Below the pieces are notes generated by a model. That model made no database searches. It was given only the letters and a program-made list of their open reading frames with translations, and was not told where the DNA came from. The translations under genes and the position numbers were made by a program. Shown here piece after piece: positions 1 through 5,298 of a stretch of 5,310 bases of DNA. Every line of letters starts with the position of its first letter. The stretch's first letter is position 1. This DNA comes from Lachnospiraceae bacterium (lineage in GTDB: Bacteria; Bacillota; Clostridia; Lachnospirales; Lachnospiraceae). The stretch covers positions 1-5,310 of the forward strand of contig DNJW01000303.1 in the NCBI GenBank assembly GCA_003488965.1. Direction: 5' to 3'.

Positions 1-10
1 GCGCAAAAAT

Positions 11-14
11 GGAG
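11..14 (+). promoter_or_regulatory. Ribosome binding site deciding the spoIIIAF start
   Basis: GGAG lies six bases before the ATG at 21-23, which is ideal spacing. The in-frame ATG at 9-11 overlaps this site and shows no site of its own within the window, so 21 is preferred as the start. Confidence 0.6.
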
Positions 15-20
15 AAGAAA

Positions 21-203
21 ATGGGATACTCGTTTTTGGATTTTATGAAGCAGATAGGGATTTTTATTATATGTGCCCAAAGCTTTACTCATTTTTCGGC
101 AGGAAAATCCTATGAAAAATATGTAAAGCTGCTGATTGGAATAATGGTGCTGATGCAGTTTGTGGCGCCTATAAAAGCGCTTTTTGCACCGGAGAATTAT
201 TAG
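21..203 (+). CDS. spoIIIAF: SpoIIIAF N-terminal membrane fragment (60 aa)
   Basis: This is what is translated if the TAG at 201-203 is obeyed. It holds the two membrane segments of SpoIIIAF and ends five residues after the second one, in Ala-Pro-Glu-Asn-Tyr. It lacks the whole soluble domain. It could still insert in the membrane, but it would offer no soluble face to the rest of the channel. An annotation pipeline may start it at the ATG at 9, adding Met-Glu-Lys-Lys. Confidence 0.6.
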   Translation: MGYSFLDFMKQIGIFIICAQSFTHFSAGKSYEKYVKLLIGIMVLMQFVAPIKALFAPENY

Positions 204-206
204 GAA

Positions 207-563
207 TTGCAGGAAGAGGTGGAGAGGTTTCAAAAAGAACTGGAAAGCGCTGCCGGAGAGATAGTATGGGAGTACGGGGAAAGCGATGAGACAGCCCTGG
301 CATTGGAGAAAGAAATCAAAGAAAAACTGGAAGCCGTGGCGGCGGAGTATGGAACTGATGTAAAGGCGGTGAAAGTATATGACAATCCTCCGATGGTAGA
401 AATTACAGTAGGGAAGGAAAAAAAAGAAGGAAAAATTGAGGTGGGAAGAATAGAGATAGGCGGACAGGAAGATACATCCGGGGAAAAATATAAGGAAATG
501 CGGCAGGCATTTGGTTTTGTCTTAAATACAGATGAAGCATATATCATGATTAGGGAAGAATGA
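207..563 (+). CDS. spoIIIAF: SpoIIIAF C-terminal soluble fragment (118 aa), possible TTG restart
   Basis: This is the soluble part of SpoIIIAF, in the same frame as the membrane fragment and beginning one codon after its TAG. It starts with a charged helix (about residues 2-40). A beta-rich stretch around 50-86 follows, containing Val-Lys-Val-Tyr-Asp-Asn-Pro-Pro-Met-Val-Glu-Ile, and it ends in Ala-Tyr-Ile-Met-Ile-Arg-Glu-Glu. A separate start is possible at TTG 207-209, with GGAG at 191-194 twelve bases upstream, which is rather far. GTG at 219-221 has AGGA only four bases upstream. Either would depend on a ribosome that has just terminated at 201-203. Made this way, the domain would have no membrane anchor. 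The TGA stop at 561-563 overlaps the ATG of spoIIIAG. Confidence 0.5.
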   Translation: MQEEVERFQKELESAAGEIVWEYGESDETALALEKEIKEKLEAVAAEYGTDVKAVKVYDNPPMVEITVGKEKKEGKIEVGRIEIGGQEDTSGEKYKEMRQAFGFVLNTDEAYIMIREE

Positions 564-1261
564 GGGTGAATGCAATGGAAGAGGAAGGAAAGAGCATGCC
601 GTCTCAGGAAAAGAGAATACTTTCTGGAAAAGGGCAGTTTTCAAAAAAGACAAAGAGAATCAAGATGGGGAAAGACCAGTTTGTCATTTGCGTTCTTGCC
701 GGAATCCTGCTGCTTATTCTTGCCATGCCTGCAGCGCAAAAAGATGGGCAGAAAGCGGATGAGTACAGATTATTGGACAGCAGTGCCGGTATAATAGAAG
801 AAGAAAGGAACATCGAAGAGGAATTATATGTGGAAACAGAAAAAATCGGAGATACAGAGGAATATGTAAAGTATATGGAGAATAAACTAGAACAAGCAAT
901 ATCGGCAATGGAAGGAGCTGGGAAAGTCAGGGTTATCGTTACTGTCAGTACATCCAGAGAACTGGTGGTAGAAAAAGATATGCCCATTGTAAGAAGCAAC
1001 ACAGTGGAAAATGATTCGGAAGGCGGAAGCAGGAATATCAACGAATTAGAAAATGCAGAAGAAACAGTATACGAGAGAAAGAGCGACGGGAGTTCTTCTC
1101 CTTATGTAGTGAAAATGCTGCAGCCGCCGGTAGAGGGAGTGGTCATTGTAGCGCAGGGAGGAGACAGCCCGGAGGTCAAGAAAAATATTACTGAAGCAAT
1201 TGTGGCATTATTTGGCATAGAGCCACATAAAATTAAAATAGCTAAAATGAAATCCGAATAA
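560..1261 (+). CDS. spoIIIAG: Stage III sporulation protein AG
   Basis: SpoIIIAG forms a large ring in the space between mother-cell and forespore membranes, as part of the channel needed for late forespore gene expression. The protein is 233 residues, close to the Bacillus subtilis length. It has a basic N-terminal tail, one membrane helix (about residues 41-57, FVICVLAGILLLILAM) and a linker to about residue 100. The ring-building domain follows: a helix and strand at about 103-141 (EGAGKVRVIVTVS) and a C-terminal part at about 182-230. The stretch from about 142 to 180 is the insertion that forms a beta-barrel in the known ring structure. The ATG at 560 overlaps the spoIIIAF TGA (ATGA) and has AGGGAAG just upstream. 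ATG 575 is also well placed, with AGGG eight bases before it, so the true N-terminus could be five residues shorter. The overlap suggests translational coupling to spoIIIAF. A polar effect of the upstream TAG on this gene is therefore conceivable. Confidence 0.93.
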   Translation: MRVNAMEEEGKSMPSQEKRILSGKGQFSKKTKRIKMGKDQFVICVLAGILLLILAMPAAQKDGQKADEYRLLDSSAGIIEEERNIEEELYVETEKIGDTEEYVKYMENKLEQAISAMEGAGKVRVIVTVSTSRELVVEKDMPIVRSNTVENDSEGGSRNINELENAEETVYERKSDGSSSPYVVKMLQPPVEGVVIVAQGGDSPEVKKNITEAIVALFGIEPHKIKIAKMKSE

Positions 1262-1280
1262 GGAAAAGGGGAGAAACGGC

Positions 1281-2018
1281 ATGAAAAATATGCTTAAAAA
1301 AAATCAGATTATGATTACCGCATTGGCAATTATGATTGCGGTTGCGGGCTACTTGAATTTTGCAGGTACGAAAGTTACGGATGAGGAAATTATGACGGTG
1401 GACAGCGATACTGTGATAAATGATAATGAGAGTATTGTGCTGTCCGATGATTTGGGTTCCGAGGAAAATATGCCGGTTTTGACGGATATTTCAGATGAGG
1501 ATATTCTGCAGCCGTCCGCATACGGAGATATCGAAAGCCTTGATACGGATATCAGCGATATAACGGCAGATTATCTGGATGAAGGGATGGCGGAAAATGT
1601 AGAAGAAACGACTCCTTCGGACAGCGAGGTGCCGGGGGAAGCAGTATTTACTTCCACATCGGGAATGAATTCATTATCCAGCGCAAAGCTGCTGAAAGAA
1701 CAGACACGGGCAAAAAATAAAGAAACCCTGATGGAAATTATAAACAATGCCAATATTACAGAAACACAGAAGCAGGAAGCCATTGATAATATGATTTCGA
1801 TTACGGATATTGCAGAAAAAGAAACTGCGGCAGAGATATTGCTGGAATCGAAAGGATTTTCCGATGTGGTAGTCAGCATCAATGATACGGGCGTGGATGT
1901 AGTAGTAAATGCAGTGGAACTGTCAGAAGCCCAAAGGGCTCAGATTGAGGATATTATTACAAGGAAAACCGGTGTTTCTCCGGAAACAATTATTATCAGT
2001 ACGATGGCAGCAGAATAA
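1281..2018 (+). CDS. spoIIIAH: Stage III sporulation protein AH
   Basis: SpoIIIAH is the mother-cell channel protein whose extracellular domain meets SpoIIQ from the forespore. The 245-residue protein has a short basic tail, one membrane helix (about residues 10-28), and a long, very acidic, low-complexity linker (about 30-130). The conserved C-terminal domain (about 135-245) is related to the YscJ/FliF ring-building fold. It contains a helix ending in a Thr-Glu-Thr-Gln-Lys-Gln-Glu-Ala motif, then Ala-Ala-Glu-Ile-Leu-Leu-Glu-Ser-Lys-Gly-Phe, then the strand Val-Val-Val-Ser-Ile-Asn. The linker makes it somewhat longer than the Bacillus subtilis protein of about 218 residues. The start is firm: AGGGGAG at 1267-1273 lies seven bases before the ATG. 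It is the last gene of the spoIIIA operon. No hairpin terminator is visible in the bases after its TAA. Confidence 0.93.
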   Translation: MKNMLKKNQIMITALAIMIAVAGYLNFAGTKVTDEEIMTVDSDTVINDNESIVLSDDLGSEENMPVLTDISDEDILQPSAYGDIESLDTDISDITADYLDEGMAENVEETTPSDSEVPGEAVFTSTSGMNSLSSAKLLKEQTRAKNKETLMEIINNANITETQKQEAIDNMISITDIAEKETAAEILLESKGFSDVVVSINDTGVDVVVNAVELSEAQRAQIEDIITRKTGVSPETIIISTMAAE

Positions 2019-2047
2019 AGATTGGAGTTTATTTGGCGCTGCAGATA

Positions 2048-2056
2048 TGCTATAAT
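2048..2056 (+). promoter_or_regulatory. Extended -10 promoter candidate for prfC leader
   Basis: TGCTATAAT combines a perfect -10 hexamer (TATAAT, 2051-2056) with the TGn extension typical of housekeeping-sigma promoters that need little -35 contact. The -35 position at 17-base spacing, 2028-2033 (TTTATT), matches the consensus at only three of six bases. Transcription would start near 2063 and would cover the mini-ORF and prfC. It lies 30 bases after the spoIIIAH stop, so prfC probably has vegetative expression separate from the sporulation operon. Confidence 0.6.
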
Positions 2057-2092
2057 AAGGCGTTGACATAAAGAGAAGGCAGGAGTGTACGG

Positions 2093-2161
2093 ATGAAACA
2101 TATATTTGTCAAGGTGTCTGACAGTGTGAAAGACAGAGAAATCAAAGGCGCAGCAGGATAG
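2093..2161 (+). CDS. Possible 22-aa leader peptide upstream of prfC
   Basis: This short ORF begins at ATG 2093 and ends at TAG 2159-2161. It is preceded by AGGAG at 2081-2085, seven bases before the ATG, which is as good a site as those of the real genes here. It starts about 30 bases after the predicted transcription start. The peptide begins MKHIFVKVSDSVKDRE and ends in Gly-Ala-Ala-Gly. I recognise no family. It has no signal peptide and no run of a single amino acid of the kind seen in amino-acid attenuators. The same frame stays open after the TAG up to a TAA at 2354-2356. It may be a regulatory leader peptide, or the decayed 5' end of a lost gene. Confidence 0.4.
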   Translation: MKHIFVKVSDSVKDREIKGAAG

Positions 2162-2181
2162 AGAATACATATTCAGGATTC

Positions 2182-2269
2182 TGCCGCACCTGTCTCTGCT
2201 TTCCGATATTTGAAGCGGCGCCGGGGATGCCGCATAAATCGGAAACTGGAAGGGGAAACTATGCGGCAT
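2182..2269 (+). promoter_or_regulatory. Mutually exclusive RNA pairings, possible attenuator-like element
   Basis: Four segments alternate in complementarity: GCCGC at 2183-2187, GCGGC at 2215-2219, ATGCCGCATA at 2227-2236 and TATGCGGCAT at 2260-2269. Segments 1-2, 2-3 and 3-4 can each pair, and a 2-3 pairing would break the strong 3-4 stem. The 1-2 and 2-3 pairings are only about five or six base pairs, so only 3-4 is convincing alone. The position downstream of a translated mini-ORF resembles translation attenuators of resistance and ribosomal genes. I cannot fold the RNA here, so this is a hypothesis. Confidence 0.25.
2227..2269 (+). repeat. Perfect 10-bp inverted repeat in prfC leader
   Basis: ATGCCGCATA at 2227-2236 is the exact reverse complement of TATGCGGCAT at 2260-2269, with a 23-base loop. 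As RNA it would form an uninterrupted 10-bp stem. The loop holds GGAAACT at 2241-2247, repeated as GGAAACT at 2254-2260. The 3' arm contains the ATG of the second small ORF (2261), and the loop contains its ribosome binding site. No T run follows, so it is not a standard terminator. A DNA-binding operator is an alternative reading. Confidence 0.6.
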
Positions 2270-2356
2270 GGCATAAAAAAGAAAATGATAAAAAAGCGGT
2301 TATGCTTAGAAAAAACCAGGAGGAAAAGTACGTGGGCGATTATGTACAGGAAATAA
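2261..2356 (+). CDS. Possible 31-aa upstream ORF overlapping prfC start
   Basis: ATG 2261 is preceded by AAGGGG at 2250-2255, five bases upstream. The ORF runs 31 codons to TAA 2354-2356 and crosses the prfC GTG (2332) in a different frame, overlapping by 25 bases. The peptide is strongly basic (MRHGIKKKMIKKRLCL at its start) and matches no family I know. Ribosomes translating it would pass over the prfC ribosome binding site and stop 22 bases past the prfC start, so it could repress or couple prfC translation. It may also be a chance ORF in A-rich sequence. Confidence 0.22.
   Translation: MRHGIKKKMIKKRLCLEKTRRKSTWAIMYRK
2318..2323 (+). promoter_or_regulatory. Ribosome binding site fixing the prfC GTG start
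   Basis: AGGAGG, the full anti-SD complement core, lies eight bases before GTG 2332. It decides the start of prfC. The upstream in-frame ATG codons at 2227 and 2302 have no comparable site and would add 35 or 10 residues not usual for release factor 3. Confidence 0.85.
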
Positions 2357-3924
2357 ACAGGAGAAGGACTTTTGCGATTATTTCGCATCCGGATGCAGGA
2401 AAAACTACATTGACAGAAAAATTCCTGCTCTATGGAGGCGCTATTAATCTGGCAGGGAGTGTAAAAGGAAAGGCGACGGCAAGGCATGCCGTTTCAGACT
2501 GGATGGAAATCGAAAAGGAAAGGGGAATTTCCGTAACGTCCAGTGTACTGCAGTTTGAATATAGAAATTTTTGTATTAATATTTTGGATACGCCGGGACA
2601 TCAGGACTTTTCGGAAGACACTTACCGTACATTAATGGCGGCGGATTCTGCCGTAATGGTAATCGATGCATCAAAGGGGGTAGAAGCCCAGACCAGAAAG
2701 CTGTTTAAAGTATGTGTCATGCGTAAAATTCCTATTTTTACATTTATTAATAAAATGGACAGGGACGCAGGCGATATGTTTGAACTCTTGGACGAGATTG
2801 AGCGGGAACTGGGAATTGCCACTTGCCCTATGAACTGGCCCATAGGTTCAGGGAAAGATTTTAAAGGAGTTTATGACAGGGAAGAAAAATGCATTCATAT
2901 GTATTCGGATACCCAGAAAGGAACAAGGGAAGGGGAAACGACGGTTCTTTCTGCCAAAGAAGAGGACAAGCTGGAGGAATATATAGGGCGGGAACTGAAA
3001 GAGAAGCTGTATGAAGATATCGAATTATTGGACGGGGCAAGCGCGGAATTCGATTTGGATATTGTCCGGGCAGGAGATTTAACCCCGGTGTTTTTTGGCT
3101 CTGCATTGACGAATTTTGGAGTAGAGATTTTTCTGCAGCATTTTTTGAAGATGACAACGGCTCCTCTGCCGAGAAAAGCGGATATAGGGCTGGTGGAGCC
3201 TGCAAGAAGTGAGTTTTCTGCCTTTGTATTTAAAATTCAGGCAAATATGAATAAAGCCCATAGGGATAGAATTGCTTTTATGAGGATATGCTCCGGCCGG
3301 TATGAGGCGGGGATGGAGGTAAAGCATGTGCAGGGGGGGAAGGTGATGCGCCTGTCCCAGCCCCAGCAGATTATGGCAAGCGAAAGAAAAATTTTGGAAG
3401 AGGCATATGCAGGCGATATTATCGGTGTTTTTGACCCGGGGATTTTTTCTATTGGAGATACGCTCTGTATGCCCAAAGAACAGTTCCTATACGAAGGAAT
3501 TCCGACTTTTGCCCCTGAACATTTTGCAAGGGTACGCCAGATGGATACCATGAAGAGAAAGCAGTTTGTGAAAGGAATTACCCAGATTGCCCAAGAAGGC
3601 GCGATTCAGATTTTTCAGGAATTCAATACCGGAATGGAAGAAATTATCGTGGGAGTGGTGGGCGTACTTCAGTTTGAAGTGCTGAAATACCGTCTGGAGA
3701 ATGAGTATAATGTAGATATACGGTTGGAATCTTTGCCGTATGAGCATATAAGATGGGTGGAAAACAAAGAAATCGATATAGCAAAACTGACAGGAACCTC
3801 AGACATGAAAAAAGTAAAGGACATGAAGGGCAATCCATTGCTTCTGTTTGTGAACCAGTGGAGCATCGGTATGACACTGGACAGGAACGAAGGGTTAATA
3901 TTATCAGAGTTTGGACGTGATTAA
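2332..3924 (+). CDS. prfC: Peptide chain release factor 3 (RF3)
   Basis: RF3 is a cytoplasmic translational GTPase that removes RF1 or RF2 from the ribosome after stop-codon-directed peptide release. From the GTG the protein is 530 residues, matching the E. coli length of 529, and begins Met-Gly-Asp-Tyr-Val-Gln-Glu-Ile-Asn-Arg-Arg-Arg-Thr-Phe. All GTPase motifs are present: G1 SHPDAGKTT (18-26), G2 RGISVTSS (64-71), G3 DTPGHQDF (86-93), G4 NKMD (140-143) and G5 GSAL (256-259). The catalytic His is H90 of the PGH motif. The segment after about residue 280 covers the beta-barrel domain and the RF3-type C-terminal domain, with no truncation. SHPDAGKTT and the length favour RF3 over EF-G, TypA or the tetracycline-protection proteins. 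A promoter near 2050 and an unusual leader precede it. Its TAA directly abuts the next gene's TTG. Some pipelines would extend the start to ATG 2227. Confidence 0.96.
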   Translation: MGDYVQEINRRRTFAIISHPDAGKTTLTEKFLLYGGAINLAGSVKGKATARHAVSDWMEIEKERGISVTSSVLQFEYRNFCINILDTPGHQDFSEDTYRTLMAADSAVMVIDASKGVEAQTRKLFKVCVMRKIPIFTFINKMDRDAGDMFELLDEIERELGIATCPMNWPIGSGKDFKGVYDREEKCIHMYSDTQKGTREGETTVLSAKEEDKLEEYIGRELKEKLYEDIELLDGASAEFDLDIVRAGDLTPVFFGSALTNFGVEIFLQHFLKMTTAPLPRKADIGLVEPARSEFSAFVFKIQANMNKAHRDRIAFMRICSGRYEAGMEVKHVQGGKVMRLSQPQQIMASERKILEEAYAGDIIGVFDPGIFSIGDTLCMPKEQFLYEGIPTFAPEHFARVRQMDTMKRKQFVKGITQIAQEGAIQIFQEFNTGMEEIIVGVVGVLQFEVLKYRLENEYNVDIRLESLPYEHIRWVENKEIDIAKLTGTSDMKKVKDMKGNPLLLFVNQWSIGMTLDRNEGLILSEFGRD

Positions 3925-5262
3925 TTGGCGAAAAAAGAGATGAACAGCAATATATCTGCCGGAAAAATGGCGGTTGGAAAAAAGAAAAAGAGGATAATGC
4001 AGGCTGTTTTGCTTCTATGGCTGGGCATAGTAATATGCGGCGGATGCGGAAAAAAACGTGAAGTTGATGATTCCGGCAATCTGCCGGCGGACAGATATGA
4101 AACCGGAGAAGAAAATGCGGCTGCAGATGCGCCGGTTTCCGGGAAGGAAAAAGTAACGGAACTGATGACCGGTGACCAGGACGATGATTCGATCCGCCAG
4201 TCAGTAGGGCTTTCAGAAGAAGCACTTCCTGCCTTGTTTGCAGAACAGGAAGGAAATTACAGTTTTAATCATTTAGATGAAGAAGAAAAGCTGCTTTATG
4301 TGGAAATATTTCAGATATTGAGGGAAAGAGGGGAAGAAGTACGTCTTACCGGTATGGATACCGAAAAAATTGAAAAAGCATTTCAATGTGTCCTGAATGA
4401 CCATCCGGAGATTTTTTATGTGGACGGCTATACTTTTACGAAATATACTTTAGGCGAAGAACTAAAGAAGATTACTTTTACAGGAACCTATCTGATGGAC
4501 CGGGAAGAAACGGAAAGAAGGCAGGAAGGCATAAATGCTTATGTAAAGGAATGTCTGGCTGGCATTCCGGCAGGAGCAGATGAATATGGGAAAGTGAAAT
4601 ATTTGTATGAATATATTATTAATCATACGGAATATGATGCAAATGCCGCGGATAATCAGAATATATGTTCGGTATTTTTGTATGGCAGATCAGTCTGTCA
4701 GGGTTATGCTAAAGCTTTCCAGTATTTATTGAATGAAGTGGATATTTTTTCTACCCTTGTCATAGGAAGTGTGTCGGAAGGAGAGGGACATGCATGGAAT
4801 CTGGTAAAAATAGACGGTTCATACTATTATGTGGACCCTACTTGGGGAGATGCTTCCTATCAAATGGAGGAATCGGAGGGAAACAGTGAATATGAAGGAG
4901 AACATTTGCCCACAATTAATTATGATTACTTGTGCGTAACTACACAGCAGTTAGGAAGAACCCATACGATAGAGCATGTGGTCGATTTGCCGGAATGTAC
5001 GTCGATGGAAGCGAATTATTATGTGAGGGAGGGCGCTTATTTTACTTCGGTGGATGAGGAAAAGCTGGAGGAACTGTTTGAACGTGAATATGCCAAAGGA
5101 ACAACATATGTTACTTTAAAGTGCAGCGGGGAGGATGTTTACGGACAGATGGAGAAAGCATTGATTGAAGAACAGGAAATCTTCCGTTATCTGGACAGCC
5201 CGGACGGTGTAGTTGCATATGCGGATAATGCGGAACAGCTTAGCCTGAGTTTTTGGCTTTAA
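3925..5262 (+). CDS. Transglutaminase-like domain protein, probable lipoprotein
   Basis: A 445-residue protein, probably exported. The N-terminus has a basic stretch (residues 19-23, KKKKR), a hydrophobic core (26-37) and a lipobox-like Cys-Gly-Gly-Cys with the candidate lipid cysteine at 41. Cys at -3 is atypical. An acidic linker (about 45-100) and a region of unknown function follow, including Asp-His-Pro-Glu-Ile-Phe-Tyr-Val-Asp-Gly, common in clostridial proteins of this type. The transglutaminase-like core lies at about 225-310, with Cys258 (SVCQGYAKAFQYLL), His289 (GHAWNL) and Asp304 (YYYVDPTWGD) as the papain-like triad. Family members may crosslink or cleave surface proteins; the substrate here is unknown. 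The TTG start has only a weak GGA nine bases upstream and abuts the prfC stop, so translational coupling is likely. ATG 3940 or ATG 3967 are possible starts and would give a more usual signal peptide length. Confidence 0.85.
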   Translation: MAKKEMNSNISAGKMAVGKKKKRIMQAVLLLWLGIVICGGCGKKREVDDSGNLPADRYETGEENAAADAPVSGKEKVTELMTGDQDDDSIRQSVGLSEEALPALFAEQEGNYSFNHLDEEEKLLYVEIFQILRERGEEVRLTGMDTEKIEKAFQCVLNDHPEIFYVDGYTFTKYTLGEELKKITFTGTYLMDREETERRQEGINAYVKECLAGIPAGADEYGKVKYLYEYIINHTEYDANAADNQNICSVFLYGRSVCQGYAKAFQYLLNEVDIFSTLVIGSVSEGEGHAWNLVKIDGSYYYVDPTWGDASYQMEESEGNSEYEGEHLPTINYDYLCVTTQQLGRTHTIEHVVDLPECTSMEANYYVREGAYFTSVDEEKLEELFEREYAKGTTYVTLKCSGEDVYGQMEKALIEEQEIFRYLDSPDGVVAYADNAEQLSLSFWL

Positions 5263-5289
5263 AAGGGTCTATGCAAAATCCGTAAATTT

Positions 5290-5298
5290 TGGTATCAT
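5290..5298 (+). promoter_or_regulatory. Extended -10 promoter candidate at window end
   Basis: TGGTATCAT combines a TGn extension with a five-of-six -10 hexamer (TATCAT, 5293-5298). The -35 position at 17-base spacing (5270-5275, TATGCA) is poor. It lies 28 bases after the transglutaminase-like gene and probably serves a gene starting beyond the window. No terminator hairpin is visible between 5263 and 5290. Confidence 0.35.

Larger units (their letters stand above)
21..563 (+). pseudogene. spoIIIAF: Stage III sporulation protein AF, interrupted by in-frame TAG
   Basis: SpoIIIAF is a membrane component of the SpoIIIA-SpoIIQ channel complex between mother cell and forespore. The reading frame is continuous from 21 to 563 (180 codons before the TGA) except for one TAG at 201-203. 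Read through that codon, the protein has the family layout: two hydrophobic helices near the N-terminus (about residues 12-25 and 35-55), then a charged soluble domain of about 120 residues. Total length is slightly below the roughly 200 residues of the Bacillus protein. The TAG sits in the linker after the second helix, between Ala-Pro-Glu-Asn-Tyr and Glu-Leu-Gln-Glu-Glu. Identity rests on this architecture and on position directly before spoIIIAG and spoIIIAH. Nothing is missing or frame-shifted around the stop, so a single base change from a sense codon such as CAG, GAG, AAG or TAT would explain it. Alternatives are a sequencing error, natural readthrough, or a gene functionally split in two. 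Confidence 0.75.
2019..2331 (+). other. Leader / intergenic region between spoIIIAH and prfC
   Basis: These 313 bases contain no gene of recognisable family. In order they hold an extended -10 promoter (2048-2056) and a 22-codon ORF with its own ribosome binding site (2093-2161). Next come GC-rich segments able to pair in alternative ways (2182-2269), including a perfect 10-bp inverted repeat, and the start of a second small ORF (2261). Last is the AGGAGG site of prfC (2318-2323). If the promoter is used, prfC has an untranslated leader of roughly 270 bases, which is long. No rho-independent terminator (stem followed by a T run) was found on the + strand here. A regulatory leader is an inference from these elements. 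Confidence 0.5.

Noticed and set aside
1..48. Possible 3' tail of spoIIIAE in frame 1 ending at TGA 46-48
   Set aside because: The translated residues do not resemble the expected hydrophobic C-terminus of SpoIIIAE, and 15 codons are too few to support it. The gene most likely ends before the window.
418..425. Run of eight A in spoIIIAF (and another at 1296-1303 in spoIIIAH) as a slippage or phase-variation site
   Set aside because: Both reading frames are intact through the runs, and such A tracts are common in Lys-rich genes of this base composition.
230..1041. Minus-strand ORFs opposite spoIIIAF and spoIIIAG (230-547 and 604-1041)
   Set aside because: The products are rich in Ser, Phe and Pro, as expected for the complement of Glu/Lys codons, and they lie fully inside real genes with no ribosome binding site of note.
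2063..2091. TTGACA at 2063-2068 as a -35 element
   Set aside because: A perfect -35 hexamer, but 17 or 18 bases downstream stands TGTACG or GTACGG, not a -10 box. It lies at the predicted start of transcription of the better promoter.
2216..2223. CGGCGCCG palindrome as an operator
   Set aside because: Too short and GC-biased to mean anything alone. It is better seen as part of the GC-rich pairing segments.
2227..2280. Inverted repeat as a rho-independent terminator of the spoIIIA operon
   Set aside because: The stem is followed on the + strand by A-rich sequence (GGCATAAAAAAG), not a T run, and the loop of 23 bases is too large.
3333..3339. Run of seven G in prfC as a phase-variable tract or sequencing error
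   Set aside because: The RF3 frame continues correctly on both sides, and a short G run in a conserved housekeeping gene is unlikely to be switched.
3644..4225. Long minus-strand ORF of 193 codons across the prfC / transglutaminase-like junction
   Set aside because: It lies opposite two well-supported genes. Its product is a low-complexity Ser/Pro/Leu/Phe/Cys sequence typical of the antisense of A/G-rich coding DNA, and no family is recognisable.
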